Assembly (NCBI GenBank): GCA_002429425.1
Contig: DIZR01000002.1
Coordinates: 2,261 to 7,575, forward strand
Direction: 5' to 3'
Source: Patescibacteria group bacterium UBA6023
GTDB taxonomy: Bacteria > Patescibacteriota > Minisyncoccia > Phycocordibacterales > UBA6899
DNA length: 5,315 nt
The notes under the pieces were generated by a model that made no database searches, was not told the origin of the DNA, and worked only from the letters and a program-made list of their open reading frames with translations. The translations under genes and the position numbers were made by a program. This document shows, in pieces, positions 1 to 4,742 of this stretch. Each line of letters begins with the position of its first letter. Position 1 is the stretch's first letter.

Positions 1-5
1 ACACG

Positions 6-29
6 CCACACATCATGTGTGGTTTTTTT
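6..29 (+). terminator. Rho-independent terminator of an upstream off-window gene
   Basis: A perfect 7-bp inverted repeat (CCACACA at 6-12, TGTGTGG at 16-22) with a 3-nt TCA loop is followed directly by seven T (23-29). This is the canonical intrinsic terminator layout on the + strand. It would stop transcription arriving from the left, converging on the pirin gene whose stop codon lies at 34-36. Read on the minus strand the hairpin has an A-tract before it and no U-tract after it, so it is not a good terminator for pirin. The gene it serves is outside the window. Confidence 0.8.
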
Positions 30-33
30 ATGC

Positions 34-870
34 CTACTTTATAAATGTGCCGTTTTGGTATTCCTCGAATGCGAGCGCAAGTTCTTCTTGTGTATTCATC
101 ACAATGGGTCCATGCCATGCAACTTTCTCGCCAAGCGGTTTTCCTGCGATGAGCAGAAATCGCACTCCACTTTTTCCTGCGGTACACGAAAAATTGTCTC
201 CATCTCCCATGAGCACAATATTACCCGACGAAACTACTGAATTATTTTCCTCAACAATACTTCCAGAAATAATATACATGAGCACCGTATGTCCCACTGG
301 AAAATCCTGAACAAAAGTCATATCCGCATCAAGCGTAATATCAAAATATGTCGGACTTACAATGAGGTCACGCACGGGTCCTTCCACTCCCTCGAAATTC
401 CCCGCAATGATACGCACGTGAGCACCATTTTTTTCGATTACCGGCATATCATGTGGAAGAATATCTTGATAGCGCGGTGGCATCATTTTATTCTTCGCAG
501 GAAGATTCACCCACAACTGAAAACCTGCAAGTCCACCTGGAGATTCCTTCGGCATTTCCTGATGGATGATTCCACTTCCTGCCGTCATCCACTGCACAGA
601 GCCAGTGCCAATCACACCTTTATTCCCCATACTGTCCTGATGCTCGACAGCGCCATGCAACACGTATGTGACCGTCTCGATACCACGATGCGGATGCCAC
701 GGGAATCCTGCAATATAATCAGAAACATTCTCTCCACTGAAATCGTCGAAGAGCAAAAATGGATCAAACTCCGGAATTTCATGGAACCCAAAACCACGAT
801 TCAGATTTACTCCTGCACCCTCGATAGTAGGCTTCGTTTTGAATATCTTTTTTATCCCTCGCATAGTCAT
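34..870 (-). CDS. Pirin family protein (bicupin, possible quercetinase-type)
   Basis: This 278-residue protein has the pirin bicupin layout and usual length. The N-terminal cupin (about residues 15-125) carries the metal-binding set: HPHRG with H59 and H61, then H103 and E105 in GIIHQEMP. These match the four iron ligands known in human pirin and in bacterial YhhW. Other family signatures are FDDF (41-44), the GIETVTY stretch (63-69) and GFQLWVNLP. The C-terminal cupin (about 170-270) is more divergent, as is normal. Known members bind Fe(II) in the cytoplasm; some cleave quercetin, but the native bacterial substrate is usually unknown, so I assign only the family. The ATG at 870-868 overlaps the msrB stop as ATGA, pointing to translational coupling in a two-gene operon. 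No Shine-Dalgarno is visible (A-rich upstream). An ATG two codons downstream is an alternative start. The stop is TAG. Confidence 0.93.
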   Translation of the reverse strand: MTMRGIKKIFKTKPTIEGAGVNLNRGFGFHEIPEFDPFLLFDDFSGENVSDYIAGFPWHPHRGIETVTYVLHGAVEHQDSMGNKGVIGTGSVQWMTAGSGIIHQEMPKESPGGLAGFQLWVNLPAKNKMMPPRYQDILPHDMPVIEKNGAHVRIIAGNFEGVEGPVRDLIVSPTYFDITLDADMTFVQDFPVGHTVLMYIISGSIVEENNSVVSSGNIVLMGDGDNFSCTAGKSGVRFLLIAGKPLGEKVAWHGPIVMNTQEELALAFEEYQNGTFIK

Positions 871-1247
871 TTTTTTGTTTCAAGATCGAGACATATCGAA
901 TTCATACAGTAGCGCTTCCCCGTTTCCGTCGGACCATCATTAAAGACGTGTCCGAGGTGCGAGTCGCATTTTGCGCAAAGCACTTCGGTGCGCTCCATAC
1001 CGTACGCCTCATCATTCACATACTTCACACTTTCGGGAATAGCCTGTGAAAAACTTGGCCAACCTGTCCCTGAATTAAATTTCACATCAGAAGCAAAAAG
1101 TGCATTTCCACACGCGGCGCATTTATACACCCCCTCGCGTTTCTCATGAAGTAATGCTCCACTCCCCGGCGCCTCAGTTCCCTTCTCACGCAACACCTTG
1201 TATGCCTCAGGACTTAACTCTTCCTTCCATTCATCTTCTGTTTTCAT
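867..1247 (-). CDS. msrB: Peptide-methionine (R)-S-oxide reductase MsrB
   Basis: This 126-residue, full-length single-domain MsrB reduces methionine-R-sulfoxide in oxidised proteins, with reducing power normally from thioredoxin. Visible family marks are the N-terminal LSPEAYKVLREKGTEAPGSG region, a structural zinc site formed by C43-x2-C46 and C91-x2-C94, the SGTGWPSF motif (59-66), HLGHVF (97-102) and the active-site RYCMNS with catalytic C114. The position equivalent to the resolving cysteine of many MsrBs (the residue before GWPSF) is T61, so this enzyme must use another thiol, perhaps C119 just after the active site, or be reduced directly. It is the first gene of an operon with the pirin gene, overlapping it by ATGA. 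The upstream region has an extended -10-like element 6 nt from the ATG and no Shine-Dalgarno. The stop is TGA. Confidence 0.96.
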   Translation of the reverse strand: MKTEDEWKEELSPEAYKVLREKGTEAPGSGALLHEKREGVYKCAACGNALFASDVKFNSGTGWPSFSQAIPESVKYVNDEAYGMERTEVLCAKCDSHLGHVFNDGPTETGKRYCMNSICLDLETKK

Positions 1248-1253
1248 TGTTTT

Positions 1254-1282
1254 AATTTATCATTCATCATATACATAACCAA
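1254..1282 (-). promoter_or_regulatory. Predicted promoter of the msrB-pirin operon
   Basis: On the minus strand a -35-like TTGGTT (1277-1282) is followed by a 17-bp spacer and TAAATT (1254-1259). TG plus one base immediately precedes the -10, giving an extended -10. Exactly 6 nt separate the -10 from the msrB ATG, so the predicted start of transcription is the A of the start codon. The hexamer matches are moderate, and the support comes mainly from spacing that recurs at the other genes of this window. Confidence 0.5.
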
Positions 1283-1315
1283 CTATACTCACTTACTTAT
1301 TCAGAATATCACTAT

Positions 1316-1343
1316 TTGAAATTTTTACTCAATATGTCACACT
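1316..1343 (+). promoter_or_regulatory. Predicted promoter of the CaCA antiporter gene
   Basis: TTGAAA (1316-1321), a 16-bp spacer and CACACT (1338-1343) with a preceding TGT (extended -10 form) lie on the + strand. The hexamer ends 6 nt before the ATG at 1350, so the mRNA would begin at or next to the start codon. The -10 match is weak (three of six bases), making this the least certain of the set. Confidence 0.35.
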
Positions 1344-1349
1344 AAGTCT

Positions 1350-2264
1350 ATGTCTATGATATTTTCCATAATCCTTCTACTGGTTTCCATTTTTGTCGCA
1401 TGGGCGGGAGGGAATTTTTTCATCCGTGGGGTTGGAGCATTTCAGAAAATGTTCCGTCTTTCTGGGATTACCGCAGGATTACTAATTGCCTCTATTTCCA
1501 CATCATCACCCGAACTTTTTGTCGGAGTGAGTTCTGCTATTCGTGGCCTTCCAGAAATTTCACTCGGGGATATTTTGGGGAGTAACATTGCAAATATCGG
1601 ACTTATTCTTGGAATATTTCTTATTTTTGTTTCCTCAGCGTTCACTGCAAAATCTATCCGCACCAAAGACATCCTCATTACCGCAGGAGCTCCCATCCTC
1701 GTACTCATCCTTGGGGCCGATGGGATTCTCTCAAAACTCGATGGAGTCATTATGATACTTATCTTTGCATTATGGGTGCGTTGGCTCATCAAAGAGCAAC
1801 ACAGCGAGGATGAAGAAAAAGCAAAGGATGGAAATTTTTTAAATTTTGTCATTGGTCTTGGAATGCTCGTCGTCGCAGGATACACTTTTACCGAAAGTGC
1901 CGAAACGCTCGCATCCGCGTTTGGAATAAATCTATTTTTACTCAGCTCGCTTATCGTCGCGCTCGGTACGAGCATTCCCGAACTCGCAACCGCAATCATC
2001 GCAATTCGTACAAAACAAAATTCCGTTGCAATTGGCAATCTACTTGGAAGCAACGTTTTCAACTCATTAGGGATTCTTGGTCTCGTTGCATTGATCCAGC
2101 CAATCAGTATTCTCCCGTCAATACTTATTATTCCTGTTGCGTTTGCCGTACTCGCGACAATGTCGGTATTCCTCCTCAACCGATTCTCCCACCGTACGGT
2201 CGGCATCTTCCTTATTGCAATCTACCTGATTTACATCACGATAGACGCATTCCTCTGGAAATAA
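1350..2264 (+). CDS. CaCA-family cation antiporter (Na+/Ca2+ exchanger-like, YrbG type)
   Basis: This 304-residue integral membrane protein consists almost wholly of hydrophobic segments, about ten. It has the two inverted alpha-repeats of the Ca2+/cation antiporter superfamily. Alpha-1 has TSSPEL with E55 and GSNIAN (77-82); alpha-2 has GTSIPEL with E211 and GSNVFN (233-238). E55 and E211 correspond to the paired ion-binding glutamates known in NCX_Mj. The residue 27 positions after each glutamate is N82 or N238; Asn at the second site, rather than the Asp of potassium-dependent exchangers, leans towards K+-independent exchange (inference). The usual Gly of the alpha-1 GTS motif is replaced (SISTSSPEL). 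A charged cytoplasmic loop (about 147-162) separates the halves. It probably extrudes Ca2+ against Na+ or H+; the ion pair cannot be read from sequence. ATG codons lie at 1350 and 1356, with no Shine-Dalgarno. The stop is 2 bp from the opposing tRNA gene. Confidence 0.92.
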   Translation: MSMIFSIILLLVSIFVAWAGGNFFIRGVGAFQKMFRLSGITAGLLIASISTSSPELFVGVSSAIRGLPEISLGDILGSNIANIGLILGIFLIFVSSAFTAKSIRTKDILITAGAPILVLILGADGILSKLDGVIMILIFALWVRWLIKEQHSEDEEKAKDGNFLNFVIGLGMLVVAGYTFTESAETLASAFGINLFLLSSLIVALGTSIPELATAIIAIRTKQNSVAIGNLLGSNVFNSLGILGLVALIQPISILPSILIIPVAFAVLATMSVFLLNRFSHRTVGIFLIAIYLIYITIDAFLWK

Positions 2265-2266
2265 AA

Positions 2267-2338
2267 TCCCCTCGGCAGGAATCGAACCTGCATCGCATCC
2301 TTCGGAGGGACGCATCCTATCCATTGAACGACGAGGAG
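2267..2338 (-). tRNA. trnR: tRNA-Arg (anticodon CCG)
   Basis: Read on the minus strand, a complete 72-nt cloverleaf folds. The acceptor is CTCCTCG with CGAGGGG (one G-U pair), and the D arm is GTTC/GGAT around a loop with GG and the following A20. The 5-bp anticodon stem CGTCC/GGATG holds loop CTCCGAA, so the anticodon is CCG, reading CGG (arginine). The T stem is GCAGG/CCTGC with loop TTCGATT, the variable loop is 4 nt, and the discriminator is A. A20, C35 and G36 are the known arginine identity elements. No CCA is encoded (TTTTATTT follows), so the CCA must be added enzymatically. The U-rich tract after the acceptor stem may serve as a terminator. The gene lies 2 bp from the stop of the convergent antiporter gene and is divergent from prmC, with which it seems to share a -35 element. 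Confidence 0.96.
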
Positions 2339-2345
2339 TACTCAA

Positions 2346-2373
2346 AGTATAGCGGTATGGGCGATGTTTGCAA
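2346..2373 (-). promoter_or_regulatory. Predicted tRNA-Arg promoter (shared palindromic -35)
   Basis: On the minus strand, TTGCAA (2368-2373), a 16-bp spacer and a strong -10 TATACT (2346-2351) precede the tRNA. Seven nt separate the -10 from the mature tRNA 5' end at 2338, so the primary transcript would have almost no 5' leader. TTGCAA is its own reverse complement and also fits as the -35 of the divergent prmC promoter. Confidence 0.7.
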
Positions 2374-2395
2374 AAATGTGATAAATCGCTACACT
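2368..2395 (+). promoter_or_regulatory. Predicted prmC promoter (shared palindromic -35)
   Basis: TTGCAA (2368-2373), a 16-bp spacer and TACACT (2390-2395) lie on the + strand. Seven nt separate the -10 from the prmC ATG at 2403, predicting a leaderless or near-leaderless mRNA. The -35 hexamer is the same six bases used, in the opposite direction, by the tRNA-Arg promoter. Confidence 0.6.
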
Positions 2396-2402
2396 GGCTC
2401 AC

Positions 2403-3161
2403 ATGGCAATTCCCCCACTCAATCCGATGGAAGTCGATTGGCTTCTGAAGGAAAAATATCATGGTGAAAAATCCGCGGGATTTGAGGCTGATGTCGAACG
2501 GCTCAAAAGAGGTGAACCGTTAGCCTACGTCATCGGTTGGATTCCATTTTATGATTGTAAGATCGATGTTTCACTGCATCCAATGATCCCCCGCCCCGAG
2601 ACCGAATTTTGGGTCGAGCGCGCGGTCGGCGAATTGAATGCGCTCGGCAAAAAAACCTTGCGACTTGCGGATACATTTTCCGGCTCCGGATGTATCGGCG
2701 TTGCACTACTCAAGCACCTCCCCAATGCAACCGTTGACTTGAGCGAGTTCGACCCCAAGCTTACAGAACAGTTACGTATCAATGTACACCTCAACGACGT
2801 TGAGGAATCACGTGCGAAGTGCTGGGCCGGAAATGCGCTCGAAGGGCTCACAGGTACATACGATGCGATTTTCGCAAATCCTCCATACATTGACCCAAAA
2901 GCAATTCCCGAGATGGATGAGAGTGTCGTCAACTTCGAACCGCATCTCTCACTCTTTGCCGGAGATCGCGGACTCGACTACGTAAAGATCATCATCAATG
3001 AGGGTGGAAAATTCTTAAACCATGGCGGAACATTCTACGTTGAATGTGATGCCCATCAGCGCGAATGGATCACCGAGCTCTTGGTCGGAACTCCGTGGAG
3101 ATACGAATTCTGGCTCGATCAATACGACCAGGTGCGATTTCTTGTTTTACGTAAGCAATAA
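2403..3161 (+). CDS. prmC: Peptide chain release factor N5-glutamine methyltransferase (PrmC/HemK)
   Basis: This 252-residue cytoplasmic enzyme uses SAM to methylate the glutamine of the GGQ motif in release factors RF1 and RF2, which raises termination efficiency. The family linker EPLAYVIG (38-45) and IPRPETE (62-68) are present. The Rossmann methyltransferase domain follows: motif I DTFSGSGCIG (90-99), acidic EFDP (115-118), the diagnostic substrate-amide motif NPPY (159-162) and GDRGLDY (187-193). The N-terminal helical domain that docks the release factor is short, about 37 residues before EPLAY against roughly twice that in E. coli PrmC, though hydrophobic and charged residues of that region are recognisable. 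An in-frame TAA at 2382-2384 and no earlier ATG after it make 2403 the natural start, so the shortening is not a mis-called start. There is no Shine-Dalgarno. A hairpin and a terminator follow the stop. Confidence 0.93.
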   Translation: MAIPPLNPMEVDWLLKEKYHGEKSAGFEADVERLKRGEPLAYVIGWIPFYDCKIDVSLHPMIPRPETEFWVERAVGELNALGKKTLRLADTFSGSGCIGVALLKHLPNATVDLSEFDPKLTEQLRINVHLNDVEESRAKCWAGNALEGLTGTYDAIFANPPYIDPKAIPEMDESVVNFEPHLSLFAGDRGLDYVKIIINEGGKFLNHGGTFYVECDAHQREWITELLVGTPWRYEFWLDQYDQVRFLVLRKQ

Positions 3162-3164
3162 GCA

Positions 3165-3189
3165 TTATCCAAGGACTCCCCTTGGATAA
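3165..3189 (+). other. Perfect 10-bp hairpin just after prmC
   Basis: TTATCCAAGG (3165-3174) and CCTTGGATAA (3180-3189) form a perfect 10-bp stem with a 5-nt loop, beginning 3 bases after the prmC stop codon. In the + direction A residues, not T, follow it, so it lacks the U-tract of an intrinsic terminator. On the minus strand the T-run precedes the hairpin. Possible roles are protecting the 3' end of prmC mRNA, or a protein-binding palindrome; the sequence alone does not decide. Confidence 0.55.
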
Positions 3190-3200
3190 AAAATTGCAGA

Positions 3201-3239
3201 AAAAAATACCCCATCACAAATCATGACGGGGTATTTTTT
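3201..3239. terminator. Bidirectional rho-independent terminator
   Basis: AAAAAATACCCC (3201-3212) and GGGGTATTTTTT (3228-3239) form a perfect 12-bp stem. After one A/C mismatch an inner TCA/TGA pairing continues it, leaving a short loop. An A-tract on one side and a T-tract on the other make it function in both directions: it ends prmC on the + strand and the rlmD-microprotein unit on the minus strand. The stop codon of the minus-strand microprotein (3238-3240) is embedded in its outer edge. Confidence 0.88.
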
Positions 3240-3318
3240 ATCGATGACGAGCACCAATGTCTTTTCCTGCGCGTGCTGCCTTCTTGCGCTGGGATACTTT
3301 TTCTTTTTTGTTTGCCAT
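3238..3318 (-). CDS. Basic 26-residue microprotein, function unknown
   Basis: Too short for standard gene callers. Translation from ATG at 3318-3316 begins MANKKEKVSQRKK and ends GKDIGARHR before TAA at 3240-3238. The product is highly basic (many Lys and Arg, only two acidic residues) and hydrophilic, with no membrane segment. That composition resembles small rRNA- or nucleic-acid-binding proteins such as short ribosomal proteins, but I recognise no family. Context supports a real gene: it lies 16 nt after the rlmD stop on the same strand, its stop codon runs straight into a strong terminator, and without it that terminator would stand about 95 nt from rlmD. A possible own promoter (TTGAGT, 17 bp, TAGATT) lies 8 nt upstream. 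It could instead be a chance ORF in a 3' untranslated region. Confidence 0.62.
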   Translation of the reverse strand: MANKKEKVSQRKKAARAGKDIGARHR

Positions 3319-3326
3319 ATGTGAGT

Positions 3327-3355
3327 AATCTACCTTATTTCGCGCGTAAACTCAA
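3327..3355 (-). promoter_or_regulatory. Possible internal promoter for the microprotein gene
   Basis: On the minus strand TTGAGT (3350-3355), a 17-bp spacer and TAGATT (3327-3332) overlap the last codons of rlmD. The -10 ends 8 nt before the microprotein ATG, close to the leaderless spacing seen at other genes here. Both hexamers match consensus at four of six positions. It may let the small gene be expressed apart from rlmD, or it may be chance. Confidence 0.3.
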
Positions 3356-4648
3356 TATGACGAGTGACTCTGAGTGTGGTGTCTCGGGATAGAAGTCGAA
3401 ACCGGTGATACGGTCAATCTTATAAAATTCCTTAAGTGATGAATAGTCACGAGCCTGAGTCTCAGGGTTGCAGGACAAATAGACAATCATTGGTGGCTGT
3501 TTCTCGAGGATCATTTTGATAACCTTGGGGTGGAGTCCCGAGCGAGGCGGGTCGAGCACAAGTACGTCGCGCTTATCAAGGAGTCGCGCATCCATCTTTT
3601 CTGCGGGGATACATTCCGCAACGTAATTCGTGAGTCCTGCATGCTCGGCATTCACTTGCGCAGCATCAACGGCAGCCTGAATGATCTCTACGCCATGCAC
3701 ATGAAATGCATGTTTCGCGAGATACAAACCAATTGTTCCCACCCCGGAATATAGCTCAAGCACATTTGCATTTACAGGCATTGCCTTACTCATTTCCGTG
3801 AGCGCAGTTTCAAAAACGGGAATATTATTTTGGAAAAATGAATCCCATGAGTAGGTAATATCCATTCCGCATATTGATTCATGTAATACATCCTCCCCCA
3901 CACGCCAGAGTTCCTTGGTCGCAACCGATGCGGGAGATTTTTCGGTAGAGTGAAATACGATAAAGCCCGTGAGTCCCTCGATATCGTCAACGGGAAATTC
4001 CGGAAGATCAGTGCGTTTCACATACAATATCGCAAGCATTTTCCCCATCGATTTACTTTCGCGCACCACGAGTGTTTTCAAATCTGCAGTGGTATATCCG
4101 AGTGTGCGTAACTTCTCGCAAATAGCCAGTGCCACACGATTCATTCCGTCGGAAACGAGCGCGCACCCGCGCGGAAGCGCGAGCCTCCGACTTCCTCCAC
4201 CGCGCTCATGGAATGCGAGCGAAAGCGGGAGTGGAGTACTCTCCTCACCTTCCGCACCTGAGATCCGATCAGTGAAACTAAATTCCACTTTCGTGCGATA
4301 TCCGTAAAATTTTTCTGTAGGCACAAATGTTGGTTTCGGTGCATCCTCATAATAGGAGAACAACGATGTGAGTATTCCATGTTTCAACGCGAGTTGAAGT
4401 GGGTAATCCATTACCTGCCAGGGACTGCACGAGAGATAGTGCGTCTCTTCAGGATTCTTTCGTGAAGGAGAGCCGCTCATTAACTCTTTTATCACGCCAA
4501 TATATATTCCATGCTTTTTTGTGGCTTCAATAATAGCATTCTCGCCAGGAAGCATTCCGTGCACACGCACGGGTTTTCCTTCATGCTGTCCTTCTGCTGC
4601 TCCATCATGAGCAATTCTCTCTGCAACCATCTCAAATATCTTTTTCAT
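3335..4648 (-). CDS. rlmD: RlmD/RumA-type RNA (uracil-C5)-methyltransferase
   Basis: This 437-residue SAM-dependent enzyme methylates carbon 5 of uridine in RNA. E. coli RlmD acts on U1939 of 23S rRNA; related TrmA-type enzymes act on tRNA U54, so the exact target is inferred. Domains in order: an N-terminal TRAM-like RNA-binding region (about 1-58), a central RNA-binding domain with YRTKVEFSF (117-125), and a Rossmann methyltransferase domain. The last holds FFQNN (271-275, conserved Gln), SAM motif LELYSGVGTIG (297-307), DPPRSGL (366-372), the nucleophile in SCNP (C393) and the general-base region HSESLV (E427). Of the four cysteines that hold the [4Fe-4S] cluster in E. coli RlmD only two seem to remain: C74 in SCSPWQ, where C-x2-C is expected, and C162. 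The ATG at 4648 follows a -10-like element by 6 nt, with no Shine-Dalgarno. Confidence 0.9.
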   Translation of the reverse strand: MKKIFEMVAERIAHDGAAEGQHEGKPVRVHGMLPGENAIIEATKKHGIYIGVIKELMSGSPSRKNPEETHYLSCSPWQVMDYPLQLALKHGILTSLFSYYEDAPKPTFVPTEKFYGYRTKVEFSFTDRISGAEGEESTPLPLSLAFHERGGGSRRLALPRGCALVSDGMNRVALAICEKLRTLGYTTADLKTLVVRESKSMGKMLAILYVKRTDLPEFPVDDIEGLTGFIVFHSTEKSPASVATKELWRVGEDVLHESICGMDITYSWDSFFQNNIPVFETALTEMSKAMPVNANVLELYSGVGTIGLYLAKHAFHVHGVEIIQAAVDAAQVNAEHAGLTNYVAECIPAEKMDARLLDKRDVLVLDPPRSGLHPKVIKMILEKQPPMIVYLSCNPETQARDYSSLKEFYKIDRITGFDFYPETPHSESLVILSLRAK

Positions 4649-4654
4649 GAATAC

Positions 4655-4682
4655 ACATTACGCGAATGCGGCGCATTTGCAA
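4655..4682 (-). promoter_or_regulatory. Predicted rlmD promoter
   Basis: On the minus strand TTGCAA (4677-4682), a 16-bp spacer and TAATGT (4655-4660) end exactly 6 nt before the rlmD ATG. The -35 hexamer and spacer length equal those of the tRNA and prmC promoters. The -10 match is modest. An imperfect inverted repeat lies in the spacer and -35. Confidence 0.45.
4662..4680. repeat. Imperfect inverted repeat inside the rlmD promoter
   Basis: Two 8-base arms (4662-4669 and 4673-4680) are reverse complements apart from one G/T position, around a 3-nt centre; the core is AATGC-GGC-GCATT. The element covers the spacer and part of the -35 of the predicted rlmD promoter, where a repressor could block polymerase. 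No regulator is identifiable, and short palindromes of this quality also occur by chance. Confidence 0.3.
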
Positions 4683-4727
4683 AGCAACAGACGAGATATG
4701 TCCTATTTTTAATTTATCATTTTCCAA

Positions 4728-4736
4728 TGGTATACT
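4728..4736 (+). promoter_or_regulatory. Extended -10 promoter of the histidine phosphatase gene
   Basis: TGG followed by TATACT (4731-4736) is an extended -10 with five of six consensus bases. It ends 6 nt before the ATG at 4743, so transcription is predicted to start on the A of the start codon. No good -35 is seen at the expected distance (about 4707-4714 is T/A-rich), which is usual for extended -10 promoters. Confidence 0.65.
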
Positions 4737-4742
4737 GTTCCA

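Noticed and set aside
867..869. Possible TGA-as-glycine code (as in some Patescibacteria)
   Set aside because: Six long genes contain no internal TGA where many would be expected, and msrB ends with TGA at its normal family length.
289..912. 207-codon open frame on the + strand opposite pirin
   Set aside because: The pirin metal ligands and family motifs fix the coding strand. This frame gives a low-complexity His/Ser/Arg-rich product and runs into msrB.
1284..1289. A TATACT -10-like hexamer on the + strand upstream of the antiporter
   Set aside because: No -35 lies 16-18 bp upstream and no extended TG is present; a start there would give a leader of about 54 nt, unlike the neighbours. It remains a possible secondary promoter.
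1442..2206. 254-codon open frame on the minus strand inside the antiporter gene
   Set aside because: It is the shadow of the antiporter, whose alpha-repeats are unmistakable. The translated sequence is rich in Ser/Arg/Pro/Ile with no domain.
2364..2384. Upstream in-frame ATG for prmC
   Set aside because: It is followed by TGA and TAA stops (2379-2384) before the prmC ATG, so it cannot extend the protein even if TGA were read as Gly.
2118..2462. 114-codon minus-strand open frame across the tRNA
   Set aside because: It overlaps the end of the antiporter, the whole tRNA and the start of prmC, and has no recognisable domain.
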